This document shows positions 49,906-61,090 of a DNA stretch of 64,000 bases, piece after piece (positions within the stretch are counted from its first letter, which is position 1; every line of letters starts with the position of its first letter). The notes below the pieces were generated by a model that had not been told where the DNA came from, searched no databases, and saw nothing but the letters and a program-made list of their open reading frames with translations. The translations under genes were made by a program, and so were the position numbers. This DNA is from Microcebus murinus. Its lineage: Eukaryota; Chordata; Mammalia; Primates; Cheirogaleidae. The stretch lies in the NCBI RefSeq assembly GCF_040939455.1, contig NC_134108.1, forward strand, positions 86,782,001 through 86,846,000, written 5' to 3'.

Positions 49906-50347
49906 AGTACAGTCGTGTGTCACTTAACGAAGGGGGTATATTCTAAGAAATGCATCATTAAGCAATTTCATCACTGTGTGAACATCATAAAATATACTTA
50001 CACAAACCTACACTACACAGCTGGCCTATATGGTACAGACTATTGCTCCTAGACACAAACCTGTACAGCACCTTACTGCACTGAACACTATATGCAATTG
50101 TAACACAATGACAAGTATCTGTGTATCTAAACATATCTAAACATAGAAGAGGTACAGTAAAAATACAGTATGAAAGATAAAAAATGGTACATTTGTTTAG
50201 GGCACTTACCACGAATGGAGTTTGCAGGACTGAAAGTTGCTCTGGGTGAGTTTGGAAGTGAGTGGTGAGTGAATGTGAAGGCCCAGACAGTACTGTGCCC
50301 TGCCGTAGATTTTATAAACACTGCATACTTAGGATACACTGAATTTT

Positions 50348-50674
50348 TTTTTTTTTTGAGACAGAGTCTCGCTTTCTTGTCTAGGCTAGAGTGAGTGCCG
50401 TGGCGTCAGCCTAGCTCACAGCAACCTCAAACTCCTGGACTCAGGCGATCCTCCTGCCTCAGCCTCCCGAGTAGCTGGGACTACAGGCATGTGCCACCAT
50501 GCCTGGCTAATTTTTATATTATATATATTAGTTGGCCAATTAATTTCTTTCTGTTTTTATGGTAGAGACGGGGTCTCGCTCAGGTTGGTTTTGAACTCCT
50601 GACCTTGAGCAATCCACCCGCCTTGGCCTCCCAGAGTGCTAGGATTACAGGCGTGAGTCACTGCGCCCGGCCAT
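50348..50674 (-). mobile_element. Lemur-type Alu in the Tigger element
   Basis: Antisense Alu with linker 'ttggccaattaatttc'. Exact flank ggatacactgaatttt at 50332-50347 and 50675-50690. Confidence 0.96.
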
Positions 50675-50767
50675 GGATACACTGAATTTTAAAGAGTATT
50701 TTTCTTCCTTCAATAATAAGTTAATCTTCCCCAACTGTAAGGTTTTCACTTTATAATTTTTTTTACC

Positions 50768-50898
50768 TTTTTTTTTTTTTTTTTGTAGAGATGGGGTCTT
50801 ACTCTTGCTGAGGCTGATCTCAAACTCCCAAGCTCAAGCAAACCTTCCACCTTGGCCTCCCGAAGGGCTAGTATTACAGGCATAATCAGCAGTTCCCA
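50768..50898 (-). mobile_element. Alu-derived monomer in the Tigger element
   Basis: Poly(T), 'gtagagatggggtcttactc' to 'agtattacaggcataatc'. A single old arm. Confidence 0.75.
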
Positions 50899-51143
50899 TC
50901 CAATTTTTAAAACTTTTGACTCTTTTATAATAACACTTATTTTAAAACATAAACTTATTGTACAGCTGTAAAAAATATTTTCTTTCTTTATATCCTTATT
51001 CTATAAGCTTATTTATATTTAAAATTTTTTTACTTTTTAAACTCTTTTGTTAAAAACCAAAACATAAGCATACAGATTAACCTAGGCCTACACAAGTCAG
51101 GATCATCAATATCATTGTCTTCCACCTCCATGTGTTTGTTATC

Positions 51144-51245
51144 CCACTGGAAAGTCTTCAGGGGCAATAACGTGCATGGAGCTGTCATCTCCTAGGATAA
51201 AAATGCCTTCTTCTGAAATACCTCTTGAAGGACCTGCCTGAGGCT
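51144..51245 (-). pseudogene. Relic of the Tigger-type transposase C-terminus
   Basis: The minus strand holds about 33 open codons: GPSRGISEEGIFILGDD, then SSMHVIAPEDFPVG and a stop (taa at 51144-51146). The placement inside the Tigger-like element near an acidic, stop-terminated end fits the C-terminal tail of its transposase. All catalytic parts (DDE domain) are missing, so it is non-functional. Confidence 0.6.
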
Positions 51246-51330
51246 GTTTTATAGTTAACTTAAAAAAAAACAAAAAAACACAACAACTTGAACGAATACA
51301 CTCTAACATAGCAATAAAAAGTCTAGTATA

Positions 51331-51670
51331 GGCCAGGCGAGGTGGCTCTCGCCTGTAATCCTAGCACTGTGGGAGGCCGAGGCAGGCGGATTGCTCAAGG
51401 TTAGGAGTTCAAAACCAGCCTGAGCGAGACCCCGTCTCTACTATAAAAAAAAAAAAAAATAGAAAGTAATTAATTGGCCAACTAATATATATAGAAAAAA
51501 TTAGCCAGGCATGGTGGCACATGCCTGTAGTCCTAGCTACTCGGGAGGCTGAGGCAGGAGGATTGCTTGAGCTCAGGAGTTTGAGGTTGCTGTGAGCTAG
51601 GCTGATGCCATGGCACTCACTCTAGCCTGGGCAACAAAGCGAGACTCTGTCTCAAAAAAAAAAAAAAAAA
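51331..51670 (+). mobile_element. Lemur-type Alu in the Tigger element
   Basis: Sense Alu starting 'ggccaggcgaggtggctctc', with linker 'attaattggccaactaat' preceded by an A13 run. Flank ctagtata on both sides. Confidence 0.94.
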
Positions 51671-52004
51671 ACTAGTATAGTAAATACATAAACCAGTACC
51701 ACAGTTGTTTATCCTTATCAAGTATTATGTACTGTGCACAATTGTATGTGCTATACTTTTGTACAACTTGCAGTACAGTAGGTTTGTTTATACCAGCATT
51801 ACCACAAACATATGAGTAATGCATTACAGTCCAATGGCTACATTGTTACTAGACAATAAGAATTTTTCAGATCTGTTATAATCTTATAGGACCATCATTC
51901 TACATGTTGTCCATCGTTGACTGAAATGTAATTATCCAGTACATGACTGTAATTCCTAACAACTTTTGGGTGGGGAAATGAAACCAGCCTTGTTGGTTTA
52001 TACA

Positions 52005-52512
52005 TTTTTATTTTTATTTAATTTAATTTTTTAATTTTGGGGTATTATGGGGGTACAAATGCTTTGGTTACATAAATTGCCTTTGTACCACCCAAGGCAG
52101 AGCTACAAGCACTCCCATCTCCCAGAGAGTGTGCACTGCATCCATTAGGTGTGAATTCGCCCATCCCGTCCTCCCCCGCCCACTTGCCCAACACCCTATA
52201 AATGTTACTTCACATAAGTGCATGTCAGTGTTGATTGATTAGTACCAATTTAATGGTGAGTACATGTGGTATTTGTTTTTCCATTCTTGTGATATTTCAC
52301 TTAGAAAAATGGGCAGAAAAATATCCAGTTTCATCCAGGATAATATAATAGGTAGTTCACCATTTTTTGTGGCTGAATTGTACTCCATGGTATACATATA
52401 CCACATTTTATTAATCCACTCATGTATCGATGGGCACTTGGGTTGTATAGCAGCACAATTCACAATGGCAAAGATGTGGAAACAACCCAAGTGCCCATGA
52501 ATACATGAGTGA
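52005..52512 (-). mobile_element. Lemur L1 3' end with 5' inversion (twin priming)
   Basis: Minus-strand L1: 3' UTR ('gtgcactgcatccattaggt', 'attatgggggtacaaatgc') and the ORF2 end at 52005-52445 (KCPSIHEWINKMWYMYTMEY). From 52446 the orientation flips: 'gcaaagatgtggaaacaacc' and on to 52512 is sense L1 from just upstream in ORF2. About 30 bp are present on both sides of the flip as an inverted repeat ('cccactcatgtatcgatgg'-type). Flanks tttatacattttt occur at 51997-52009 and 52513-52525. Confidence 0.85.
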
Positions 52513-52525
52513 TTTATACATTTTT

Positions 52526-52854
<329 letters not shown>

Positions 52855-52870
52855 TGATTTATACATTTTT

Positions 52871-53583
52871 AATAAACTTTAATATCATTGATTTCTTAAA
52901 AGAAGGCTAACAGTGGAGAGGAGACCAGTTTGCCCTGTGTGTCCACCATTCCCGCTGTCGTTCCATGTCCAAACTCTTATTCTGTGAAAAACAGCAAGTG
53001 TTTCCCTGCTCCTAGGCCCATTCTGCTTTATACTTTTGACTCCTGCTTTCCTTGGTCAGTTGACTTCAGTTGACTTAGTTCAAGGGATTAACCCTTGAAC
53101 CAAAGCTAGACAGCTAAAATCCTGGCTATCAGCTCATGAAAATAAAACTTTGCCCAACAAGGGTGGTCAGTATTGGGTGGCGACTAACCCACAAAGCAGA
53201 TCTCTCTTGGGAATTTGGAAAGAAACTTAAAAGGGAGAAAGAAGCCAAGAGACTCATTGAAGCCTCAGAAGTTCTAAGACAGTAAAAGCTAACAAGGGAC
53301 TCTGGAGTGGAGAGAAGGCAAGTGGGGAAACTAGTGTTGGGAGATGTAGAAGACCTACGGCAGAGATTGAAATCAACTCAGTAACAAGTTGGGAAACTTT
53401 GTCACAGAAAGTAACAGAAATTTACTACTGAACGGATCTTTGCAGATGTGGCTGTTGAGTGTAAGAGCGGTTGTCAGTCCTCCAAGGATGCTGTGTGTCC
53501 TGAATGAGTTCCAGTTCCAGTTGCTTGGCTGAGTAGTTGCTAACACACAACCTCTTGGTTCTTACTTGTCTTGTGTACCTTTA
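52871..53583. other. Unique sequence with small local repeats
   Basis: No gene. Contains 'cagttgacttcagttgactt' (53057-53076, tandem) followed by the hairpin gttcaaggg/attaa/cccttgaac at 53078-53100. Confidence 0.5.
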
Positions 53584-53755
53584 CTTTTAATTTTTATTTT
53601 ATTATTTTTTTGAGACAAGGTCTCATTCTGTCCAGGCTGGAGTGCAGTGGCATAATCATAGTTCACTAGAATCTCAAATTCCTGGCTCAAGTGATCCTTC
53701 CACCTCTGCCTCCTGAGTAGTTGGGACTGCAGGTATGAGCCACCACAACCCAGCC
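53584..53755 (-). mobile_element. Free Alu left monomer with TSD
   Basis: 'gagacaaggtctcattctgt' to 'accacaacccagcc', one arm only. Flanks cttgtgtacctttac... (53570) and cttgtgtatcttta (53756) differ at one base, so it inserted as a monomer rather than being a broken dimer. Confidence 0.85.
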
Positions 53756-54637
53756 CTTGTGTATCTTTAAATCTACACCAACTAAAGTAACTTGAAAGCA
53801 TCATGGTTTTCTCAAATCCAAGTAAGACCGACAAAGAAGGGCATTTATAAATTGCAAATAAATTATTTAATAGCAAATTTGTCTCCATTACCATATTTTA
53901 AACAAACAAGATTTAAAATGACCCTAAAAGAGTCTTACCTGTGTACATATCTTTTCTGTTACTGTTATTTGAGATCTGGTAATACTTAATAATTCTATTT
54001 GTCTATTTAGCAGAAGCTATCAGTTTATTTCAGAATACCTCTAATCCAAAGAGACGGTAATAGTGCATATTCTCCAACTCAAATTGTTATTAATACCATT
54101 CAAATAATTTCAAGTGAATGGAGTGAGATAAGAAAGTTAAGGATATTATCTGAATTAATTCAATTCAAATTTTCAATAAAACAAGAAGAGTTTCAACTAA
54201 ATTTGTGTCTAATAATCTCTTTCCTGTTAATAAAAAAAATAACTGATATTCACCATGACTGGGTTGTCATGGTGAATTTTTCAATAGATTATGTAGTTTA
54301 AGGAAATAACAGTTAATGCAAATTCATGGAATCCTTTGCTTTCTCTTTTCAAATATTCTAAGTCTAGTTTGTCTTTCTTTTTAAACTTTTCTGCTTCTTC
54401 TTCAGAAGTATTCACCTGCAGCAAACACACTCAGAAGCTTAATAAATAATACACAAGCAAGATCTAAAGAGGTTTATTGCACAAAGACAGGGCCCAAATC
54501 CTTTAGCTGGAAGACTATCCTTTATATAATTTCTGAGACCCTCAGGGCCTTTCCCTTCATTTTCCCTTAGTCTCCCTACTTAGCATTCACAAAAGGTGTC
54601 TTTCCTTTAGGTTAGATTAATTTAGGCCTAGAATTTT

Positions 54638-54639
54638 TC

Positions 54640-54670
<31 letters not shown>

Positions 54671-54932
54671 AGACAGAATCTTGCCCTGTCATCCTGGGTA
54701 GAATGCTGTCTCAAACTCCTGTCTCAAATGTCTCAAACTCCTGGGCTCAAGTGATCCTCCTGCTTCAGCCTCCCAAGTAGCTGGGACTACAGGCCAGCCA
54801 TGCACTAATGTTTCTATTTCTAGTAGAGATGGGTCTGGATTTTGCTCAGGCTTCTCTGGAACTCCTGAGCTCAAGCAACCCTTCCACCTCAGCCTCCCAG
54901 AGTGCTAGGATTATAGGTGTGAGCCACTACAT
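54638..54932 (-). mobile_element. Old AluJ-like Alu with (CTTTT)n tail
   Basis: Tail (CTTTT)n at 54638-54660. The body runs to 'gtgagccactacatgg', without the lemur linker. The phrase 'tctcaaactcctg' occurs in a local triplication (54710-54742). Flank 'ggcctagaa(a)tttttct' on both sides. Confidence 0.9.
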
Positions 54933-54950
54933 GGGCCTAGAAATTTTTCT

Positions 54951-55730
54951 CTCACTTTTATTTTGTGGAGGATGGGAGAGGAATAGGAAAAGGAGATAAA
55001 CTTTGAAGCATGCACTTATTAATGGAGAGAACACTGACTAGATTCTTTTTCAATGTAAAAATAACTTTTAAATGACTGCATTTTATGATCTTTGACAATT
55101 TATTTCTGTGTACACCACTTTTGAGTATTCCTATATTGAAATAATAGCACTGAGATGGTATTTTCCATTAGTAAACATAGATTCACAAAATATTATTATT
55201 GGCTTTACTCACTGGTTTAAATACTTACTATTGAAATGCAACCATGTAGCAGTATCATAGCACATAGTGGCAACTGAGAGTTTTGTATACAAGTAAGATT
55301 TGGGGGAACCACAAAGGACCATTGTTCAACACATAAGCTGTACTTTCAATGAGGTTAAACCACACAGTTCATTCAAATTTTCCTATTTTTCTCTCCCTCT
55401 ATTATCAGATTGCATTTGATTTTGCAATCGGTTCAAAGGTAGGGGCAGAAGACGATAATGAGTTTGTTTTGACAAAATAAGGCTGGTAGGTTCTAAATTA
55501 AAAGTATGTTACATTTTCTTGTTTAAAAATGAACATAGAAACACAAGAAGATAAGTAATGAACCAGATCCAATATTCTTTCCTTTAGATCTGCAAATGTA
55601 GGATAAGGTTTTTTTTTTTTTTTCCTGTTAGCAGTAAGTATAAGAGTAGTACTAGAAAATAGATGGTTTTTAATTTTTTTATGATTTGTTCTTATAGATG
55701 TATTATTTAAGTTAGTTCTTTCACTCTCTT
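54951..55730. other. Unique AT-rich sequence
   Basis: No gene or recognisable repeat. Poly(T) run at about 55609-55623. Confidence 0.5.
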
Positions 55731-56000
55731 TGTCTTTTTTTTTTTTTTTGAGACAAGAGCCTTGCTCTGTAGCTAGAGTGCAGTGGCGTCATCATAGGTC
55801 ACTGTGACCTCAAACTCCTGGGCTCAAAGGATCCTTCTGCCTCAGCCTCCTGAGTAGGTGGGCTATAGGTGTGTACCACCACGCCCGGCTATTTTTTTTT
55901 TTTTCTATTTTTAGTAGAGACAGAGTTGCTCTTGCTCAGGCTGGTCTCAAACTCCTGAGCTCAAGCAATCCTCCCACCTCTGCCTCCCAGAGTGCTAGGA
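55731..56000 (-). mobile_element. Old Alu, 5'-truncated
   Basis: 'gagacaagagccttgctctg' to 'cagagtgctagga', where it stops short of the consensus 5' end. No lemur linker. Confidence 0.9.
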
Positions 56001-56004
56001 AGCT

Positions 56005-56150
56005 CTTGAACTCTATGTGACTCTCAGCACTTTGCTTAATCTCTCTGTGATTTAGTTACCTCTTTTGCAAAGTAGGGACAATAATGTTCAATTTAGTTAC
56101 TCACAGGGGTGGTTGTAAGAATTCAATCAGCTAATACTGATAAGGGTTAG
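56005..56150 (+). repeat. MIR SINE 3' half
   Basis: 'cactttgcttaatctctctg', 'agtagggacaataatgttca' and 'gtggttgtaagaattcaatc' follow MIR order. Confidence 0.7.
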
Positions 56151-56159
56151 CTCATTTGT

Positions 56160-56537
56160 TCTTCCTCCTTCCCTTCTTTTTCTTCCTTATCCCATTTGTA
56201 TTTTTATCCTTGTAGACTAAGTACGAGTTACTACCTCCTGCACATTGTGCTTAAATATGTGCATACTAAGATGACTTTTGAGTGAATCTGCATGGTTATG
56301 CCGAAGATAAGAACATCTTCAATTCTTTTTTCTGTTCTTCTATTTTATGCTTTCAACTCTTTGGCTTATGCTTTTCTATAATTTGATGAACTTTTTGCTT
56401 GTTAGAACCACATTAGATTGACAGAAAGGACTCTGTCTTGTTTTTCCAAATGGCACTCCAAGCTAATTATCCCCTGGCCACTATTTATATTATTTATCTC
56501 TAGCTATAGAACCTCTATTAGTTTGCTAGGGCAGACT
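56160..56537. other. Unique sequence
   Basis: Nothing recognised. Confidence 0.45.
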
Positions 56538-56886
56538 GGGTGGTGCAAATGACAGAAATTTATTTCCTCCATAGTTCTTGAGGCTAGAAGTCCAAGATCA
56601 ATGTATTGATAGTTCTTCTGAGGCCTTTCTCCTTGGCTTATAGATAACTGTCTTCTCCCTATGTCTTCAGATCATCTTCCCTTTGTGCATCTGTGTCCAA
56701 ATTTCCTCTTCTTATAAGGACATCAGCCATATAGGATTCGGGCTCACTCTCAATGACTTCATTTTAACATAATTACCTCCTTGAAGATCCTATCTTTGAA
56801 TACAGTCAGTCATATTCTGAGGTACTGACTATTAAGACTTCAGCATATAAATCTTGAGGGAACACAATTCAGCCCATAATAGGACC
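56538..56886 (-). mobile_element. MaLR solo LTR
   Basis: 'tagtttgctagggcagactg', 'cctctt(c)ttataaggacatcag', 'ttctgaggtactgactatta' and 'acacaattcagcccataata' are antisense MST/MLT-type LTR. No internal viral sequence. Confidence 0.8.
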
Positions 56887-57178
56887 TTACCTTGCTCATC
56901 AAGAAGCTCATGTCTTAATTTTCTGCCCAATTACCTAGCTTGTGAGATTTCTTAAACTTTTCCCTTACCTTCATCATTCACCGCTCAGAAGTCATTTTCA
57001 AATTATGAAATTATACTCGGCAGTCATCTTCTATTTCTAAAATTACTGACTAAAATTACTCTCAGTGCCAATCTCTGTGGCATCTCCCTCACTGCATATA
57101 TTCTTCTATAATCTATGCTCCAATTTTTGGCACCATGGTATTTTCTTTTTATCCACGATAAAATATTTTCTGTGAAAG

Positions 57179-57506
57179 CAGTTGTCCTTTGGTATCTGTG
57201 GGGAACTGGTTCCAGGATGTTCTGAGAATACCAAAATCTACAGATAAGTCAAGTCCCTGATAAAGTATTTGCATGTAACCTATATGTATCCTTCCTCTAC
57301 TTTATATCATCCCTTAAATTATTATTATACCTAATACAATGTAAACACTATGTGGATAGTTGTTATACTGTATTGTTTAACAAATAATGACTAGAATAAA
57401 AGTCTGTACATGTTTAGTACAGATGCAATATTTTCCGAAATATTTTCCATCAGCAGCTGGTTGAATTCATGGATGTGGAACCGATGGATACAGAAGGCCA
57501 ACCATA
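57179..57506 (+). mobile_element. Full-length MER2 (Tigger/pogo type)
   Basis: It starts cagttgtcctttggtatctg and ends 'cagaaggccaacc'. The interior shows 'acctaatacaatgtaaacac', 'tgttatactgtattgttta' and 'agtctgtacatgtttagtac'. About 330 bp, non-autonomous, uninterrupted. It is the same family as the split copy at 3984. Confidence 0.88.
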
Positions 57507-57634
57507 CAATCCAATAAATGATTCACCTTTAAGATAATCTCTGCTTGAAAGGTCTGAATTTAAAGTGTGAATACTTCACCTCTGCTTCTTGTCCTTATTT
57601 GTCTATTAATTTACTCTTTCAAAGAATCCTACTA

Positions 57635-57946
57635 AGCTGAGTGAGGTGACTCAGGCCTGTAACCCTAGTACTCTGGGAGGCTGAGAGGAGAGGATTGCTT
57701 GAGCTTAGGAGTTTGAGACCACCCTGAGCAAGAGTGAGAAACTATTTTTAGTGAGACTAAAAATAGAAAAATTAGCCAGGCATCGTGGCGCACACTTGTA
57801 GTCCTAGCTACTTGGGAGGCTGAGGCAAGGGTCCTGCACTGAGGATCTCTTGAGCCCAGGAGTTTGAGGTTGCTGTGAGCCATGATGACACCCCTGCACT
57901 CTACCCAGGGCAATAGAGGGAGATTCTGTCTCAAAAAAAAAAAAAA
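57635..57946 (+). mobile_element. Older Alu with perfect 14-bp TSD
   Basis: Diverged Alu ('gctgagtgaggtgactcagg') without the lemur linker. Flank aaagaatcctacta at 57621-57634 and 57947-57960. It has a small insertion 'gggtcctgcactga' in the right arm. Confidence 0.93.
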
Positions 57947-58217
57947 AAAGAATCCTACTAGAGAGCACTGATATCCCCTTAAAGAAACCGCATTACTCTT
58001 TTTCCAATAGATTACCTTCTCTAAATAGTTATTGAGAAAGGGGAGGAACTTGGATTTTTTTGGCTAAACTTCATGGCTGTGTTTACAGTTAAGGTATCCG
58101 TATAGTAAAGACCATTAAAATGAATTATTAGATACAAAGCATTTTCAAGAATGACATTTAAATTAACTGGTTATGGCTAGGAATATGGAAATCAATACCT
58201 GATTAAAAGTGCTACAA

Positions 58218-58569
58218 GGCCGGGCGCAGTGGTGACTCACGCCTGTAATCCTAGCACTCTGGGAGGCTGAGGCGGGCCGATTGCTCGAGGTCAGGAGTTC
58301 AAAATCAGACTGAGCAAGAGCAAGACCCCGTCTCTACTATAAATAGAAAGAAATTAATTGGCCAACTAGTATATATACAAAAAATTAGCCGGGCATGGTT
58401 GCGCATGCCTGTAGTCCCAGCTACTCGGGAAGCTGAGGCAGAAGGATCACTTGAGCCCAGGAGATTGAGGTTGCTGTGAGCTAGGCTGATGCCATGGCAC
58501 TCACTCTAGCCTGGGCAACACAGCAAGACTCTGTCTCAAAAAAAAAAAGTAAAATAAAAAAAAATAAAA
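58218..58569 (+). mobile_element. Lemur-type Alu
   Basis: 'ggccgggcgcagtggtgact' (an extra 3 bases after 'gtgg'), linker 'attaattggccaactagt', tail of A with T and G interruptions. Flank taaaagtgctacaa on both sides. Confidence 0.95.
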
Positions 58570-58662
58570 TAAAAGTGCTACAAAAAGCAGGAAATGAGAT
58601 TAGAAAGTTGTAGGTGAGGTTACCAAAATATAGGATCAGATAATCAGATGAGGAGAGTCAAC

Positions 58663-58690
58663 CCCCGACCCCCCCCCAAAAAAAACCCCT
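58663..58690 (+). repeat. C-run followed by A-run
   Basis: 'cccccgacccccccccaaaa' type low-complexity sequence. Confidence 0.8.
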
Positions 58691-59966
58691 CTGGAAATCA
58701 CTGATATTCATTCTTAATGGCTTGATTGAGGTAAATGGGTTTGCAGGTGAGCTACAAAAAGGAAAATGTTTGCCCGATAGCATGCCTTTTCCCTCTAAAC
58801 TTTGGCTTATAGATTAAGCTCCATGTGTTCAGTCTATCTATACCCACAAAGGGGCCCATCACAGAGTCTCTTATAAAGTTTCCATTGAACTTCCAACTAG
58901 AGAGGTAGAAGTCTATAATTCCAAGATGTCTTTTGATAATTTATAAATCCTTAAACCTCTGGATATTTATAAAATTAATTACAAATTTTATGTATTTATA
59001 TATTTTCATCTTTTAATTTTTCAAAACTGTTAAGTGAATACTAGCTGGTTCTAACATATAAATATCTAATTTATTAATTGTGTAGAATAATGGAGATAGC
59101 AGAGTATTTGGTGTCAGAAGTTTGAGATTGGAGTCTCAAGCTTTCTATATAATTTTGAGAGCCTATATAAAATTGACACTTATATAATTTTAGGTGTCAG
59201 CCCTTTAGCAATTTGCCATTATTTGTAAATAGAGCATATTATAGATGTGCATGGGTGGGTTAGGTATATCAACTAAAAAAATAGGTTATTAGCTTATCTT
59301 TCTAAATTAAATATGCCTACATTTTGGAACTGGCCTTGGACTTCATTGTAAGTGTATGGATCCAGGATTGTAATTCCCACCTAAGAGAGACTAAGTAAGT
59401 ATCTACTGGGGACATTTGAGAGTCAAATGCTTGGGAAACTATGGATAAGTTATAGATAAATTAAAAGCTCAAAGTCAGTTTGCAGGCAAACTTTAAGAGC
59501 CAAGAGTTTGGAGTTAGTTGCAAATGGAATAAGACCTAAGAACTTAGAGAGTAAATTCTAGAGTAACTGCTGAAAAAGACTTAGCTTGTCAATAGCTAAA
59601 CTTTAGCCAAATGATTATATGAATAAGATGATTATGGCTATAATTTGAAAATGATTATATGAATAAGATGATTTGGCTATAATTAGAAAACTACACCTTA
59701 AAGAAGACAAGATTCCTCATGTAAGGAATCCTGGAGGCAGGGTGATCCAGGCTTAGTTAATCCAGTGGCTCAACAGCATGATCAAGGAATCAGGTTTTGG
59801 TTGTTTGTTCTTTTTTGCAGATGTGCCATATGGATTCTCTGCACAGTTGTAAGATGGCCAAAGCAGTTCTTATATTCCTATCCAGATATGAAAATGACCA
59901 TAACAGAAAGAGTGCTTCCTTCCTTATGTCATTATTTATTTATTTGAATGTCATTTTTCAATGGTT
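58691..59966. other. Unique AT-rich sequence with a 38-bp tandem duplication
   Basis: No gene. At 59610-59684 the unit beginning 'aaatgattatatgaataaga' occurs twice with few differences. Confidence 0.5.
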
Positions 59967-60382
59967 GTATTAGATTGCTAGACTGCCATAATGAAATACC
60001 ACAGACTAAGTGACCTAAAGAACAGAAATTAATTTTATCGTTGTTCTGAAGGCTGGAAGTCCAGGATCCAGATATCACAGGTTTGGCTTGACTGAAGCCA
60101 TTCTTCTTGGCTTGCAGATGGCCACTGTCTCTCTGTATCCCCGTGTGGGGACATCCATGGTGTCTTTTTGGAGTGTCCAAATTTCACTCCAAAGGAGTGA
60201 AGGGACATCAGTCAGATTGGTTTAGGGATCTCCCATGTGACCCCATTTTATCTTAATTATTAATTAAGAATTAAATCTTAATTCTTTATAGACCCTTTTT
60301 CCAAAAGCAGTCGCATTCTGAGGTACTGGGAGCTTCAATATATGAATCTGGGTAGGGGAGGGGACACAATTCAGTTCATAAC
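59967..60382 (-). mobile_element. MaLR solo LTR
   Basis: 'tattagattgctagactgcc', 'cttggcttgcagatggccac', 'gcattctgaggtactgggag' and 'acacaattcagttcataaca' are antisense MST/MLT-type LTR, with a small internal direct/inverted repeat around 60165-60205. Confidence 0.8.
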
Positions 60383-60384
60383 AA

Positions 60385-60944
60385 TAGTGGAAAACCTTTC
60401 CCAAAATTCCTCCCATGCTCTCTCCCTTTATATCTCATTGGGCAGAAATATGTTATTAATATATGACCATGCTTAAGCCAACCCCTGGAAAAACAAATGG
60501 GACACAGACCCATCAGGATTTGCTACTGGAACCGAGAATGGGAAACCCTTCCTTGGTTCATGTGGCAGGAGGAGGTGGGCACCCCATGAATAAAATCAGG
60601 GCCCTTCAAGCAAGGAAGTAATGAGAGAGAACTGCTAGGATGGCAGCCAATCTGTGTCTATAATAATCAGGGGTTTGTGGTTTATGGTTGATTTGAGCTG
60701 GTCTAATGGGTTAGAAACAGAAAAGACCATAAATACAGTAAGTATTGGTGATGGCTAGGGAAATGATATCAGACATTTGAGAGCCTTTTAGAATGTCAAC
60801 TTACGAGAGTGGTTAACAGAGAAGCTGGTATATGGGAGAAAATAGTAATGGATAACCAGAGATAAAATGAAGCAAAGAGTTTGAAAGGGTGGCTCCAGAA
60901 ATAGTTCAACAAATCCCGACTCACAGGGCAGGTAGTATATTGTA
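60385..60944. other. Unique sequence
   Basis: Nothing recognised. Confidence 0.45.
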
Positions 60945-61090
60945 CCCTCAGTGAGTTATTTTCCCTCTCAGAACTTTATTGCTTTGTTTATAAAATAAGA
61001 ATGGTAAAATCTATTGTTTCATAGATTTGGAGGATTAAATAAGACAACTAGGTGAAAAAATTATTAAAATATAAAGTACTAAGTACTTTG
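60945..61090 (+). repeat. MIR SINE fragment
   Basis: 'ttattttccctctcagaact', 'ataaaataagaatggtaaaa' and 'tttggaggattaaataagac' follow the MIR 3' half. Confidence 0.65.

Larger units (their letters stand above)
49910..51949 (+). mobile_element. Tigger-like (pogo family) DNA transposon, broken by Alus
   Basis: The left end is cagtcgtgtgtcacttaacg. The right end is '...gtccatcgttgactgaaatg ... acatgactg', whose reverse complement begins cagtcatgta. TA dinucleotides flank both ends (49908-49909, 51950-51951). Internal phrases 'ctgtgtatctaaacatatct' and 'gtaagtatttgtgtatc'-like parts match elements I know as Tigger3/Golem type. Two complete Alus and one monomer interrupt it. It is internally deleted but keeps a piece of transposase (see separate entry). 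Confidence 0.75.
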
